A program made the translations under genes and the position numbers. A stretch of DNA of 64,000 bases from Caulobacter sp. SLTY (GTDB taxonomy: Bacteria; Pseudomonadota; Alphaproteobacteria; Caulobacterales; Caulobacteraceae), in contig NZ_JAAALA010000016.1 of assembly GCF_009905535.1 (NCBI RefSeq), forward strand, positions 1 through 64,000, read 5' to 3'. Below are positions 27,058 through 37,141 of the stretch, piece after piece (position 1 is the stretch's first letter; every line of letters begins with the position of its first letter). The notes under the pieces were generated by a model. It searched no databases and had not been told where the DNA came from. It saw nothing but the letters and a program-made list of their open reading frames with translations.

Positions 27058-30000
27058 TTAGAAGTCGAGACGGATCTGGGCGTAGATGAAGCGCCCGCGG
27101 TTGTCGTGATACTCGGGATAGTAGCCGGCGCCCTCGTCGGCCAGCGGCGGGTCCTTGTCCTCGATGTTGTTGGCGCCGACGCGCAGTCGCACGCCGTCCA
27201 GCATGGGGGTCTTGAAGCGGTAGTCGGCGTACAGGTTCCAGGTCAGCCACTCGTCGACCTTCCAGAAGTCGCCGGTGACGTCATTGGTGGCGCTGGTGTC
27301 GTAGAACTCCCCAACATAGCGGAAGCCCAGGCCAGCGCCCCAATTCTCCATCCGCCAGGTCAGCGTGCCGGAGGCGCGCCATTCGGGATTGCCGTTCAGC
27401 TTGATGCGGTCGACCTGCTGGGCGGTGAAGTTAGGGCCGAGGATCGGGTCGTTGAGCAGCGGCTCCAGCGATTTGCGCTCCTGATCGTACCGCAGGATGT
27501 GGCTGGCCTCGGCCTCGAAGCCGAAGCGGCCGAAGCCCGTGCGCGGGCCACGCCAGGAGACGGCGAAGTCCAGGCCCTCGACATCGCGCGGGTCGAGGTT
27601 AAGGAAGCTGTCGATAACATAGTCGACCGCCCCGGCCGGCGCCCGCTGGTCGGTGGGGTTGGCGGCGTTCCAGGCGGCGAAGGCGGCGACGTCGTCCGGG
27701 GTGATCGCCTTGCGGATGACGTTGAGGTTGGAACTGCCCTGCTTGCGCAGCAGGAAGTCGAGGGCCAGCGCCTCCTCGACCCCGAAGTTGTCGATGACGT
27801 TCTCCTGGTGGAAAGCCCACCAGTCGACGCTGAACTGGAACTGGCCCACCGGGGTGCGGGGCGGCTTGATCACCCAGCCGAGCACCTTGGTGGTGGTCTC
27901 TTCGGACTCCAGGTCGGGGTTGGCCTGCCGGACCGAGCGCCGGTAGCCGACGCCGGTGTCATCGGCCAGCAGGGTGACGTCGGAGCGCCAGAAGTCTTCC
28001 TGGCCGAGGTTCAGGCGGCTGATGTCGCCGCGATAGAGCTGCACCAGATTGGGGGCGCGGAAGCCCTCGGCATAGGCGGCGCGCAGATAGGTCCATTCGG
28101 CGGGATACCAGCTGCCGGCGATCTTCGGCTTCACCACGAACTCGCCGGTGTCGGAGAAGCTCTCGGCGCGGGCGGCCAGCTGCATGTCCAGGCGGTGGAC
28201 CAGCGGCACGTTCATCTCCGGGCTGACCAGCGGGATCAGCACCTCGCCGAACAGGGCGAAGACCTTGCGGTCGGCGTCGGAGTCGTCGGTGGGGCTGACG
28301 CCCACGATGTCGGAGCGGTTGCCGCCCAGGCCGTCGCCGAAGCGGATGGTGCCGTCCAGCCGGGCGTCGCGGTCGTCCATGTACCATTCGCGGCGGAAGT
28401 CGGCCCCGAAGGCCGCGCCGACGCCGCCGGCCGGCAGCTCCCACAGGTCCGGCGTGGAGATGCGGAAGTCGAGACCGGTGAGCGAGGTGGCGCCCTTGTT
28501 GGTCGACTTGATGCGAACCGCGTCCAGCGCCGCCTGGCTGTTGCCGTTCGGGCCGCCGAAGACGTTGTAGGCGTCGGGGGTGGTCAGGGCGAGCTGCTGG
28601 GCGAACAGGGTCTTGGACATGGTGTTGCCCTCGACGTCGGTGGTGTCTGCCCGGTGGTAGAAGAAGCCGGTCTCCCAGTCCCAGTCGCCCCACTGCCCGC
28701 GCAGACCGGCGACCAGGCGATAGGATTGCGACTCGGTGGTGATCTCGCGTGGGCCCTGGTCGAGGGGACGGTACTGGGTGATCAGCACGTCCAGGCCGGC
28801 GGCCGGGACAGGCGTGACCGTGCCCGTGGTGATGCCGGCAATGCGGTTTGGGCTGCCCACCGGACCGAAGGGATTCCAGTAGTTCTGCTTGGGCACGATG
28901 ATGTAGGCGAGGCTGTCGTCGATCGGCTGGGCCGCGCGTTCGGAATAGGTGTCGGCGTCATAGAAGCTGAGCTCGCCGAAGGCCTCCACGCCATTGCCCA
29001 GGTCGTGGGTGACCTGGCTGAACAGCGTCAGGCGATCGACGTCGGGGGTCACCTGGCGCACGTCGTTGAAATCATAGAACAGCGAGCTGTTCTGGATGCC
29101 GTCGTCCAGGCCGATTGTTGGGTTGGCGGTCACCGCCGTGGTGCCGGCGTCGCCGACCGGCTGGATGTGGAATACCCCGCTGGTGTTGGTCACGTTCGGG
29201 CTGCCCAGCCGCACCCGCTGGCCGACGAACAGGCCCTGGGCGTTGACCGCGCCGGCCTGGTAGGTGCCCCAGGGGCTGAGGTTGGAGGTGTTGCGGAACT
29301 GGGTGTCGCCGGCCCAGTTGGGCGGCAGGAAGCGGCGGGTGTCGACGCTGGAGCTGTAGTCCCGCTCACTGGCCAGCAGTCCGTTGCGGGTGAACCAGCT
29401 GGCCACCACGATCACGTTGGTGCGGTCGTCGTTGAAGGTCAGGCCGCCGGCGATATCCACCGAGAACTGGCGCATCTGCGTGCCCTCGGAGCCGCCGTAG
29501 CGCGAGGTGAGCCGCAGGCCCTCGTAGTCGGTCTTGAGGATGGTGTTGACCACCCCGGCGGTGGCGTCGGCGCCGTAGAGGGCCGAGGCGCCGTCGCGCA
29601 GCACCTCGATCCGCTCGATGGCGCCGGCCGGGATTTCGTTGACGTTGACCACCTGGCGCGGGGACTCATCGACGTCCTGGCTGCGGGCGAAGGGGGTCAT
29701 CCGGCGGCCGTTGAGCAGCACCAGGGTGTTGCCGGCGCCCAGGCCCCGCAGGTTGATGGTGGCCACGTCGCCGCGGGCCGAGTTGGGACCATCGCTGGTC
29801 TCGTTGAACTCCATGCCGCCGGCCTGGGGGATGTTGGCCATAATCTCGCCGGTGGTGTCGGCGCCGGCCGCGTCGATCTGGTCCTCGCCGACCGTGGAGA
29901 CCGCGATGGCGCCGGTCTCGCCCGCCCCGGCGATGCGCGAGCCGGTGACCACGACTTCCGAAACATCGCCTTCCGGCGCGGGCTCTGCCGCCGGCTGGGC

Positions 30001-30078
30001 CAGGGCCGGCGTGGCCAGGACGAGGACGCCAAGGGCGGCGCCGGCGGTCAGGGCTTGGCGGAAGCTGCGGGTCTTCAT
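27058..30078 (-). CDS. TonB-dependent outer-membrane receptor
   Basis: 1006 aa from the second ATG (30076-30078), seven bases after AGGGGG; the ATG two codons earlier is too close to that site. Signal peptide ends PALAQP. The TonB box region SEVVVTGSRI is followed by the plug (LRGLGAGNTLVLLNGRRM, IERIEVLRDGASALYGADA) and a 22-strand barrel ending in Phe (YAQIRLDF). About 1000 aa fits the large TBDR class typical of Caulobacterales, used for scarce organic substrates and not only for iron. It lies 31 bases after dctA on the same strand, so ligand and dicarboxylate uptake are probably linked. Confidence 0.95.
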   Translation of the reverse strand: MKTRSFRQALTAGAALGVLVLATPALAQPAAEPAPEGDVSEVVVTGSRIAGAGETGAIAVSTVGEDQIDAAGADTTGEIMANIPQAGGMEFNETSDGPNSARGDVATINLRGLGAGNTLVLLNGRRMTPFARSQDVDESPRQVVNVNEIPAGAIERIEVLRDGASALYGADATAGVVNTILKTDYEGLRLTSRYGGSEGTQMRQFSVDIAGGLTFNDDRTNVIVVASWFTRNGLLASERDYSSSVDTRRFLPPNWAGDTQFRNTSNLSPWGTYQAGAVNAQGLFVGQRVRLGSPNVTNTSGVFHIQPVGDAGTTAVTANPTIGLDDGIQNSSLFYDFNDVRQVTPDVDRLTLFSQVTHDLGNGVEAFGELSFYDADTYSERAAQPIDDSLAYIIVPKQNYWNPFGPVGSPNRIAGITTGTVTPVPAAGLDVLITQYRPLDQGPREITTESQSYRLVAGLRGQWGDWDWETGFFYHRADTTDVEGNTMSKTLFAQQLALTTPDAYNVFGGPNGNSQAALDAVRIKSTNKGATSLTGLDFRISTPDLWELPAGGVGAAFGADFRREWYMDDRDARLDGTIRFGDGLGGNRSDIVGVSPTDDSDADRKVFALFGEVLIPLVSPEMNVPLVHRLDMQLAARAESFSDTGEFVVKPKIAGSWYPAEWTYLRAAYAEGFRAPNLVQLYRGDISRLNLGQEDFWRSDVTLLADDTGVGYRRSVRQANPDLESEETTTKVLGWVIKPPRTPVGQFQFSVDWWAFHQENVIDNFGVEEALALDFLLRKQGSSNLNVIRKAITPDDVAAFAAWNAANPTDQRAPAGAVDYVIDSFLNLDPRDVEGLDFAVSWRGPRTGFGRFGFEAEASHILRYDQERKSLEPLLNDPILGPNFTAQQVDRIKLNGNPEWRASGTLTWRMENWGAGLGFRYVGEFYDTSATNDVTGDFWKVDEWLTWNLYADYRFKTPMLDGVRLRVGANNIEDKDPPLADEGAGYYPEYHDNRGRFIYAQIRLDF

Positions 30079-30109
30079 GGTCATTCCCCCTTGGAAGTCT
30101 TCTTGGTTG

Positions 30110-31465
30110 TCAGTCGGCCGGGGTCTCGGCAGGGGCCAAGTCCTCGGGTTCAGGTGTTTGCGGCGGGTGTTTGCTAAGGGCCCGGCCGAGGGCGTCGCGA
30201 TCGAGCCGGCCCTCCCAGCGCGAGACCACGATGGTCGCCACGGCGTTGCCGATGAAGTTGGTCAGGGCCCGGCACTCGCTCATGAACCGGTCGATGCCGA
30301 GGATGAGCGCCAGGCCCGCGACCGGCACGGTCGGCACAACGGACAGAGTCGCCGCCAGGGTGATGAAGCCGGCCCCGGTGACGCCCGCGGCCCCTTTTGA
30401 GCTGAGCATGGCCACGCCGAGCAGCAGCAGCTGCTGCTCCAAGGTCAGGTCGATGCCGACGGCCTGGGCGATGAACAGCGCCGCCAGGGTCATGTAGATG
30501 TTGGTGCCGTCGAGATTGAAGCTGTAGCCGGTCGGCACGACCAGCCCGACGATGGACTTCGGACAGCCCGCCGCCTCCATCTTCTGCATCAGGCTAGGCA
30601 GGGCGGCTTCGGAGCTGCTGGTGCCGAGCACCAGGAACAGCTCCTCCTTCAGGTACCGGAGCAGCTTGAAGATCGAAAACCCGGTCAGGGCCGCGATGGC
30701 GCCCAGCACCAGCACCACGAACAGGGCCGAGGTGGCGTAGAAGGTGATCACCAGCCCGGCCAGGTTGGCCACCGACTCGATGCCGTACTTGCCGATGGTG
30801 AAGGCGAAGGCCCCGAAGGCGCCGATCGGGGCGGCTTTCATGAAAATGGCCACCAGCTTGAAGAAGGCTTCCGCAGCCGACTCCAGCACGGTCAGCACCG
30901 GCTCTCCGCGCTCACCGATCAGGGCCAGGGAGATTCCGAAGGGGATGGCGAAGAACAGGACCTGCAGGATTTCGCCGTCGGCAAACGCGCCGACCACGGT
31001 GTTGGGAATGATGTTCAGCAGGAAGCCGACAATGCTCTGGTCGTGGGCCTTGGCGACGTAGCCCTGCACGGCGGCGTTGTCGAGGGTGGCCGGGTCGATG
31101 TTCATCCCGGCGCCGGGCTGAACCACATTTGCCACCACCAGCCCGACCAGCAGGGCGAAGCTGGAAACCGCCAGAAAGTAGCCGAACGCCTTGGCGGCCA
31201 CGCCGCCGACCTTGTCCAGCTCGCGCATGCCGGCGATGCCGGTGACCACGGTCAGGAAGATCACCGGGGCGATGATCATCTTCACCAGCTTGATGAAGGC
31301 GTCGCCCAGGGGCTTCAGGCTTTCGCCGACTTCCGGCCAGAAGTGGCCGATCAGGGCGCCGGCCGTGATGGCGACCAGGACCTGGACATAGAGCTGGCGG
31401 TGCAGCCCCTTGCGCTTGGGCGCGTCGCCTTGGGCGTGCTCGATCACGTCGGGTTGGCGGATCAT
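30110..31465 (-). CDS. dctA: C4-dicarboxylate:cation symporter
   Basis: 451 aa, DAACS family. Eight helices with two re-entrant loops are indicated by the serine-rich motif [12 protein letters not shown] (HP1) and by the TM7 motif [12 protein letters not shown] (NMDGT-like) plus [14 protein letters not shown] (HP2) and [15 protein letters not shown] (TM8). All substrate and cation sites of DctA are recognisable, so it should bring succinate, fumarate or malate across the inner membrane. It is divergent from dctB-dctD, the classical regulatory layout, and first in an operon with a TonB receptor and a hydrolase, which is not classical. Confidence 0.93.
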   Translation of the reverse strand: MIRQPDVIEHAQGDAPKRKGLHRQLYVQVLVAITAGALIGHFWPEVGESLKPLGDAFIKLVKMIIAPVIFLTVVTGIAGMRELDKVGGVAAKAFGYFLAVSSFALLVGLVVANVVQPGAGMNIDPATLDNAAVQGYVAKAHDQSIVGFLLNIIPNTVVGAFADGEILQVLFFAIPFGISLALIGERGEPVLTVLESAAEAFFKLVAIFMKAAPIGAFGAFAFTIGKYGIESVANLAGLVITFYATSALFVVLVLGAIAALTGFSIFKLLRYLKEELFLVLGTSSSEAALPSLMQKMEAAGCPKSIVGLVVPTGYSFNLDGTNIYMTLAALFIAQAVGIDLTLEQQLLLLGVAMLSSKGAAGVTGAGFITLAATLSVVPTVPVAGLALILGIDRFMSECRALTNFIGNAVATIVVSRWEGRLDRDALGRALSKHPPQTPEPEDLAPAETPAD

Positions 31466-31684
31466 GGTCGTCCTGGTGTGCGTCGTCCCGCGGCGCGCCT
31501 CTGCGGGAACGCCGAGTTGAACTTTCGATCATCGGGCGCGATGGCGACAAGGATAACAACGGTTCGCCTAAGGTGTTGAATTTTCTCATCAACAGGCTAA
31601 GCCATGAAAAACAACGAGCAAAAATCCGCACACGTCATGGCGGATATGTGCAATAGTCCGCTCAAGTCGCCCACGGAGTGAGCC

Positions 31685-33496
31685 TTGGCCGAATCCGTCC
31701 TCAAACGCTGGGGCCCCTTCGCCCTGGCCAGCGCCGTGCTCGTTGGGGCCGCCACCTGGACGGCCGGCGAGTTGGCCGCCGACGCCGCCCGCGCCGACCT
31801 TGCCCGCCAGGCCGACGCGGCGGCGGCCCTGCACGCGGCGGTGCTGCGGAGCGAGCTGGAGAAGCACCGCTCCCTGCCCTTCGTCCTGGCCGCCGACGCA
31901 GATGTGGGCCACGCCCTCGCCGGCCGCGACCCGGCCGCCCTCGCGGCGCTGAGCCGAAAGCTGGAGGCGCTCAGCGTGCAGACGCGGGCGGCGGTGATCT
32001 ATATCCTCGATGCCAAGGGCCTGACCCTGGCGGCCAGCAACTGGCGCCTGCCGACCAGTTTCGTCGGCTCCAACTACAACTTCCGCCCCTACTACGCCGA
32101 GAGCCTGAAGACCGGCTCGTCCGAACACTTCGCCCTCGGCACCGTCAGCGGCCGGCCGGGCCTGTTCCTCGGCCGCCGGGTGGGGCCCGCCGAGGCGCCC
32201 CTGGGGGTGGTTGTGGTCAAGGTCGAGTTCGACGCGCTGGAAGGCGAATGGCGGGGCTCGGGCGAACCGGCCTTTGTCACCGATCCGCACGGCATCGTCC
32301 TGGTCACCTCCGTGCCGGATTGGCGGTTCCGCACGCTGCAGCCGATGCCGGAGGCCGAGCGGGCCCCGCTGCGCGCCAGCCTGCAGTTCGGCGCCGAGAG
32401 CCTGGCGCCCCTGCCCCTGACCCCCGATCCCGACCATCCCAAGGAGCGGATCGGGGTCGCCCCCAGCTCGGACGCGCCGCAGCGGTTCCTGGCGGCCGAC
32501 ACCCCGGCCGCCTCCCCGGGCTGGACCCTGCATGTGCTGACCGCCGCCGACCGGCCGCTGCGGGCAGCGGAGACGGCGGCGCGGGCGCTGACCCTGCTGC
32601 TGACCCTCGCCCTGGTGGCCCTGGCCGCCCTGCTGCTGCGCCGGCGCCAACGGGCGGCCAGCCGCGAGGCCGCCGAGATCGCCGCCCGCGCCGAGCTGGA
32701 GGCCCGTGTCGCCGCCCGCACCCGCGAGCTCAGCGGCGCCAACCAGAAACTGACCCGCGAGATGGAGGAACGCCGCCGCGCCGAGAGCCATCTGCAGCGG
32801 GTGCAGGACGACCTGATCCAGGCCAACAAGCTGGCTACGCTGGGCCAGATCGCCGCCGGCGTGGCCCATGAGATCAATCAGCCGGTCGCCGCTATCCGCG
32901 CCTATGCCGACAACGCCGCCACCTTCCTCGACCGCGATCAGCCCGAAGCGGCGCGCGAGAACCTGGGCGTCATCGGCGGGCTGACCGAGCGCATCGGGCT
33001 GATCACCGACGAACTGCGCGCCTTTTCGCGCAAGTCGACCGGCCCTGCCGCCGCCGTGGTGGTGGAGGAGGCCATCGGCGGCGCCCTACTGCTGGTCGGC
33101 GCCCGGCTGCGCCAGCAGGGGGTGGCCCTGGAGCGGCTTGGCGACACCGACGCGGTTCTGGTCCAGGCCGACCGGATGCGGCTGGAACAGGTGCTGGTCA
33201 ACCTGCTGCAGAACGCGGCCGAGGCCCTGGGCGACCAGCCCGATCCCCGTATCGCCATCACGGTCGAGGGCGACCGCCGCGCCGTCCGCATCGTGGTCGC
33301 CGACAACGGTCCGGGCCTGACGCCCGAGGCCGCCGAAGGCCTGTTCACCCCCTTCACCACCACCAAGGCCAAGGGGCTCGGCCTGGGCTTGGTGATTTCC
33401 CGCGATATCGTCGCCGAGTTCGGCGGGGAGCTCAGCGGCGGAACCGCGCCGGAGGGCGGGGCCCGGTTTGTCATCACGCTCAAGCGCGCGACCTGA
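31685..33496 (+). CDS. dctB: C4-dicarboxylate sensor histidine kinase
   Basis: 603 aa from TTG with GGAG upstream. Two transmembrane helices (residues ~10-30 and ~295-318) enclose a periplasmic double-PAS-like (dCache) sensor containing [12 protein letters not shown], the DctB ligand-site motif. A coiled coil (~325-385) leads to the HisKA domain with His395 in [10 protein letters not shown] and the ATPase domain with [10 protein letters not shown] (N box), ADNGPGL (G1) and GLGLGLVIS (G2). It senses external dicarboxylates and phosphorylates DctD. Its TGA overlaps the dctD ATG by one base. Confidence 0.93.
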   Translation: MAESVLKRWGPFALASAVLVGAATWTAGELAADAARADLARQADAAAALHAAVLRSELEKHRSLPFVLAADADVGHALAGRDPAALAALSRKLEALSVQTRAAVIYILDAKGLTLAASNWRLPTSFVGSNYNFRPYYAESLKTGSSEHFALGTVSGRPGLFLGRRVGPAEAPLGVVVVKVEFDALEGEWRGSGEPAFVTDPHGIVLVTSVPDWRFRTLQPMPEAERAPLRASLQFGAESLAPLPLTPDPDHPKERIGVAPSSDAPQRFLAADTPAASPGWTLHVLTAADRPLRAAETAARALTLLLTLALVALAALLLRRRQRAASREAAEIAARAELEARVAARTRELSGANQKLTREMEERRRAESHLQRVQDDLIQANKLATLGQIAAGVAHEINQPVAAIRAYADNAATFLDRDQPEAARENLGVIGGLTERIGLITDELRAFSRKSTGPAAAVVVEEAIGGALLLVGARLRQQGVALERLGDTDAVLVQADRMRLEQVLVNLLQNAAEALGDQPDPRIAITVEGDRRAVRIVVADNGPGLTPEAAEGLFTPFTTTKAKGLGLGLVISRDIVAEFGGELSGGTAPEGGARFVITLKRAT

Positions 33497-34851
33497 TGTT
33501 CGAGGACCTGACCCTGGTCGCCTTCGTCGATGACGACCCCGACCTGCGCGCCGCCCACAGCCAGAGCCTCAAGCTGGCCGGGCTGGAGGTCCTGGCCTTC
33601 GAGGGGGCGGAGGCGGCGTTGGCTCGGGTGGATGCCGGCTTCCCGGGCGTGGTGGTCAGCGACATCCGCATGCCCGGCATGGACGGCCGCCAGCTGTTCG
33701 CCCGGCTGAAGGACCTCGACCCCGACCTGCCGGTCATCCTGATCACCGGCCACGGCGACGTGCCCCAGGCGGTGGAGGCCATGCGCGAGGGCGCCTACGA
33801 CTTCGTCGCCAAGCCGTTCCCGGCCGAACGGCTGGTGGCCAGCGTCCGCCGGGCGCTGGAGAAGCGGCGGCTGGTGCTCGACAACCGCCGGCTGATGGCC
33901 GCCAGCGGCCGCATAGAGGCCGACCAGGCCCTGATCGGCGAGACCCCCGCCATGCAGCGCCTGCGCGCCACCCTGCGCCAGATCGCCGAGGCCGGCGTTG
34001 ATGTCCTGTTGGAGGGCGAGACCGGGGTCGGCAAGGAGCTAGCCGCCCAGGCCCTGCACCGCTGGAGCCGCCGCCGGCCGCATCCGTTCGTCGCGGTGAA
34101 TTGCGCCGCCCTGCCCGAGGCCATGGTCGAGAGCGAGCTGTTCGGCCACGAGACCGGCGCCTTCAGCGGGGCGATGCGCCGGCGTGGCCATGTCGAGTCC
34201 GCCGATCGCGGGACCCTGTTCCTCGACGAGATCGAGAGCATGCCGCTGGCCGTGCAGGGGCGCTTGCTACGGGTTCTGGAGGAGCGGGAGATCACCCCGC
34301 TGGGCTCCAGCACAGCCCGGCCGGTGGACCTGCGGGTGGTGGCCGCCAGCAAGGCGGACCTGGCTGACCTGGCCGCCAACGGGGCGTTCCGCGCTGACCT
34401 CTACTACCGGCTCAACGTCGTGCGGCTGTCGATCCCGCCGCTGCGCGAGCGGCGGGACGACATCCCCCTGCTGTTCGGCCATTTCCTGGCCCAGGCCGCT
34501 GCGAAGTTCCGTCGCGAGCCGCCGGCCCTGACCGATCCGGTGCGCCGCCGGCTGATAGAGCACGACTGGCCTGGCAATGTCCGCGAGCTCAGCCACTACG
34601 CTGAACGCGTCACCCTTGGCATCGAGGAGCCGTTACCCGCCCCCCCGACCCACGGCGGCCCGGGCCTCGCAAAGCGCGTCGAGGCCTTCGAGGCGCAGTT
34701 GCTGAGAGAGGCGCTGGAGGGCCATGGCGGCGACGTTCAGGCCGCCCTGCGACTGCTCGATCTCCCCCGCCGCACCTTCTACGAGAAGCTGCGCCGCCAC
34801 GGCATCGACATCGCCCGCTATCGCTCAGGCCGGGTCGAAGGCCAGGAGTAG
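33496..34851 (+). CDS. dctD: sigma-54-dependent response regulator for dicarboxylate transport
   Basis: 451 aa. Receiver domain 6-120 with phospho-acceptor Asp56 ([12 protein letters not shown]) and Lys106. The AAA+ domain (~146-375) has Walker A GETGVGKE (174-181), the sigma-54 contact loop GAFSGA (221-226) where Ser replaces the usual Thr, Walker B LFLDEIE and the arginine-finger region. The C-terminal Fis-type helix-turn-helix contains [17 protein letters not shown]. It should activate dctA from a sigma-54 promoter, but I find no GG-N10-GC element in the 219 bases before dctA. Its last 27 bases overlap the convergent Nudix gene. Confidence 0.94.
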   Translation: MFEDLTLVAFVDDDPDLRAAHSQSLKLAGLEVLAFEGAEAALARVDAGFPGVVVSDIRMPGMDGRQLFARLKDLDPDLPVILITGHGDVPQAVEAMREGAYDFVAKPFPAERLVASVRRALEKRRLVLDNRRLMAASGRIEADQALIGETPAMQRLRATLRQIAEAGVDVLLEGETGVGKELAAQALHRWSRRRPHPFVAVNCAALPEAMVESELFGHETGAFSGAMRRRGHVESADRGTLFLDEIESMPLAVQGRLLRVLEEREITPLGSSTARPVDLRVVAASKADLADLAANGAFRADLYYRLNVVRLSIPPLRERRDDIPLLFGHFLAQAAAKFRREPPALTDPVRRRLIEHDWPGNVRELSHYAERVTLGIEEPLPAPPTHGGPGLAKRVEAFEAQLLREALEGHGGDVQAALRLLDLPRRTFYEKLRRHGIDIARYRSGRVEGQE

Positions 34852-35253
34852 GCGACTGAGTTCCGGCTCCTGCACCGCTTCAGCCGCCTCGGCCCGCGGC
34901 ATCCAGCGCCGGTCGCGCTCGCTGGCTTCTGGCCAGTCGTCGCGGTGCGCCGTCACCTCCAGCGGATAGACCTTCACCCGGCAGGCCCGCAGCGCCCCGT
35001 CCTTGAGCCGCTTGTCATAGGTGAAGCCGCCGATGGGCGCCGTGGCGATCAGCCCCTTCACCCCCGCCTCTTCCCAGGCCTCGGTGGCGGCCGCTTCCGG
35101 ATCGCTCAGGCCGGTCATCGGCCAGCCCTTGGGGATCACCCAGCGACGGGTCTCGCGGCTGGTGACCAGCAACATCTCAAGCCCGTCGGCCCCTCGCCGC
35201 CAGGGCAGGGCGCCGATCTGATGCGCGGGACGGGGCGATGGGGGCTGCGGCAC
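34825..35253 (-). CDS. Nudix hydrolase
   Basis: 142 aa. Nudix helix region [28 protein letters not shown] keeps the metal-binding EEAG core; the first conserved Glu of the box is Leu and the Arg is Thr, as in the diphosphoinositol-polyphosphate-type subgroup seen in Rhizobiales and Caulobacterales. Expected reaction is hydrolysis of a nucleoside diphosphate linked to another moiety. Substrate unknown. The gene converges on dctD with a 27-base overlap. Confidence 0.88.
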   Translation of the reverse strand: MPQPPSPRPAHQIGALPWRRGADGLEMLLVTSRETRRWVIPKGWPMTGLSDPEAAATEAWEEAGVKGLIATAPIGGFTYDKRLKDGALRACRVKVYPLEVTAHRDDWPEASERDRRWMPRAEAAEAVQEPELSRLLLAFDPA

Positions 35254-35391
35254 GGGGCGCGGACCCTATCTCAAGCGCCGGTGATTGTCAGTCCCCGGAC
35301 CAATCCGCCAGGGCCGCCGGATGACCTCTTCGCCACTGGCAATGTTGCGGTTAGCATCCCAATTAAAGACCGACCCCAACGAGGATCCGCC

Positions 35392-36291
35392 ATGACCGAC
35401 GAAGCCCCTCCCGCCAATCACCCCGAGGGCTACGTCCCCGCCAAGGTCTGGACCTGGACCAAGGGCAGCGGCGGCCGTTTCGCCAATATCAACCGCCCGA
35501 TCGCCGGCCCCACCCACGACAAGGAGCTGCGCGTGGGCAAGCACCCGATGCAGCTGTACAGCCTGGCCACCCCCAACGGGATCAAGGTTACGGTGATGCT
35601 GGAGGAGCTGCTGGCGCTCGGCCACAGCGGCGCCGAGTACGACGCCTGGCTGATCAAGATCAACGAGGGCGACCAGTTCGGCAGCGGCTTCGTCGCCGCC
35701 AACCCCAACTCCAAGATCCCGGCCCTGGTCGACCACAGCGACCCGGCCAAACCCATCCGAGTCTTTGAGTCCGGCGCCATCCTGATGCACCTGGCCGAGA
35801 AGTTCGGCGAATTCCTGCCCACCGATCCGGCGGCCCGCGCCGAGACGATCTCCTGGCTGATGTGGCAGATGGGCTCGGCTCCCTATCTCGGCGGCGGTTT
35901 CGGCCACTTCTATGCCTACGCCCCGTTCCGCATCGAATACGCCATCGACCGCTTCGCTATGGAGGTGAAACGGCAGCTCGACGTGCTCGACCGTCGCCTG
36001 GCGGAAAGCGAGTACCTGGCGGGTCCCGACTACACGATCGCCGACATGGCCGTCTGGCCCTGGTACGGCTCCTTGGCGAAGGGGCTGGTCTATGAGGCCG
36101 GTGAGTTTCTTTCGGTTCAGGATTACAAGCACGTCCAGCGCTGGACCGACCAGATCGGCCAGCGCCCCGCCGTCAAACGCGGTCGCATGGTCAACCGTGT
36201 CTTCGGCGAGCCCTCCACCCAGCTTTGGGAACGCCACGACGCGTCCGACTTCGAGACCAAGACCGCGGACAAGCTGAACAAGCCCGACTGA
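35392..36291 (+). CDS. yghU: YghU-like glutathione S-transferase (disulfide-bond oxidoreductase)
   Basis: 299 aa from the ATG at 35392. N-terminal thioredoxin-like domain after a ~45-residue extension (VPAKVWTWTKGSGGRFANIN, then LYSLATPNGIKVTVMLEEL), with the cis-Pro in NSKIPALVD and the glutathione-gamma-Glu site FESGAIL. The all-helical C-terminal domain follows (YTIADMAVWPWYG). These features and the length match E. coli YghU/YfcG nu-class GSTs, which reduce disulfide-bonded substrates with glutathione in the cytosol. Only moderate promoter signals precede it. Confidence 0.93.
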   Translation: MTDEAPPANHPEGYVPAKVWTWTKGSGGRFANINRPIAGPTHDKELRVGKHPMQLYSLATPNGIKVTVMLEELLALGHSGAEYDAWLIKINEGDQFGSGFVAANPNSKIPALVDHSDPAKPIRVFESGAILMHLAEKFGEFLPTDPAARAETISWLMWQMGSAPYLGGGFGHFYAYAPFRIEYAIDRFAMEVKRQLDVLDRRLAESEYLAGPDYTIADMAVWPWYGSLAKGLVYEAGEFLSVQDYKHVQRWTDQIGQRPAVKRGRMVNRVFGEPSTQLWERHDASDFETKTADKLNKPD

Positions 36292-36299
36292 CCAATACG

Positions 36300-36328
36300 A
36301 AAAAAAAGGGAGCGGCCGAGCCGCTCCC
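36300..36328 (-). terminator. Rho-independent terminator of the duplicated-repeat gene
   Basis: GGGAGCGGC/GCCGCTCCC is a 9-bp stem with a CGA loop. On the minus strand it is followed by eight T residues, so it ends the gene at 36352-36921; in the plus direction there is no T tract. Confidence 0.88.
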
Positions 36329-36351
36329 CTTCCTCGTTGCTGATCAGCAGC

Positions 36352-36921
36352 CTACCAGCGGCGGCCGTCCCCGTCGGTCCGCTCATAGCGGATGCGGGCG
36401 CTCAAGGTGTCGAAGCGCCGGTCGAGGTCGTTCCGCTCCCAAGCCTGCAGCCCGCCCGTGCGGCGGTACTGGTCTTCCAACCGCGCTAGCGACTGGAACT
36501 CGCCGCGAAGCCGGACTGCCTCTGCACGCGTCAGGGTGCCGTTGCGGACGCCTCTGTCGATCCGCATGTCGAGATTACGCTGCCGCTGGTTGATGTTCTG
36601 CCAGCCGCGATCCTGGCCGTCGTTGCGATCCCAACGGACCCGCGCGCTCAGCACGGTGAAGCGACGGTCGAGATCAACCCGCTCCCAGGCCTGCAGGCCA
36701 TCGCCGCGGCGATACTTGGCCTCCAGACGAACCAGCTCGTTGAACTCGGCGCGAAGGCGGCGCGCCTCGACCCGGGTCAGGTCACCTTGGTTGACGCCGG
36801 CGTCGATCCGGCGGTCCAGCTCGGCTTGGCGGGCGTTGATGTTCTGCCAGGGAGCGGCGAAGGCGGGCGCGGCAACGGCGGCCATAGCCGACGCCGCGAC
36901 GAGGGGAAGCATGAGCCTCAT
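36352..36921 (-). CDS. secreted protein made of two copies of an ~80-residue helical repeat
   Basis: 189 aa from the ATG at 36919-36921 with AAAGGA upstream; the frame continues far upstream without coding character. After a signal peptide (MRLMLPLVAASAMAAVAAPA) two tandem copies follow, each beginning WQNIN and running through RIDxGVxxGxLTRxEAxRLR, then LARLEDQYRR and GGLQAWERxDLDRRF, ending with an R-W/Y pattern. They are roughly 65-70% identical by eye. The repeats are rich in Arg and Glu and probably form coiled helices in the periplasm. I do not recognise a named function; divergent from 37142. Confidence 0.82.
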   Translation of the reverse strand: MRLMLPLVAASAMAAVAAPAFAAPWQNINARQAELDRRIDAGVNQGDLTRVEARRLRAEFNELVRLEAKYRRGDGLQAWERVDLDRRFTVLSARVRWDRNDGQDRGWQNINQRQRNLDMRIDRGVRNGTLTRAEAVRLRGEFQSLARLEDQYRRTGGLQAWERNDLDRRFDTLSARIRYERTDGDGRRW

Positions 36922-37141
36922 GGGGCGATCCTTTCCAATGGCGCGCTGCGGGATGCGGCGCTTGCGGCGGTGGAAAGGCGCGACGGGCCAGGAGGTTTCG
37001 AATGTCGGCTCCCATACAGGTAAACTCTGACTGACGGGGTTGTGAGGGAACCAACCCCCCGGTTGAACGGTGCGACGGGCCTTCCCACGCCGTTCCGGCT
37101 GTGATTGGCTTCCCGTGAGGGCGAGGCGGAGGAAGTTCGAG

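Noticed and set aside
27106-30177. 1023-aa open frame antisense to the TonB receptor
   Set aside because: High GC at third positions of the real gene keeps the opposite frame open; no family pattern, and the receptor on the other strand is unmistakable.
34945-35391. N-terminal extension of the YghU-like gene to 34945
   Set aside because: The extra 149 residues overlap the Nudix gene on the other strand and lack GST similarity; the ATG at 35392 fits family length.
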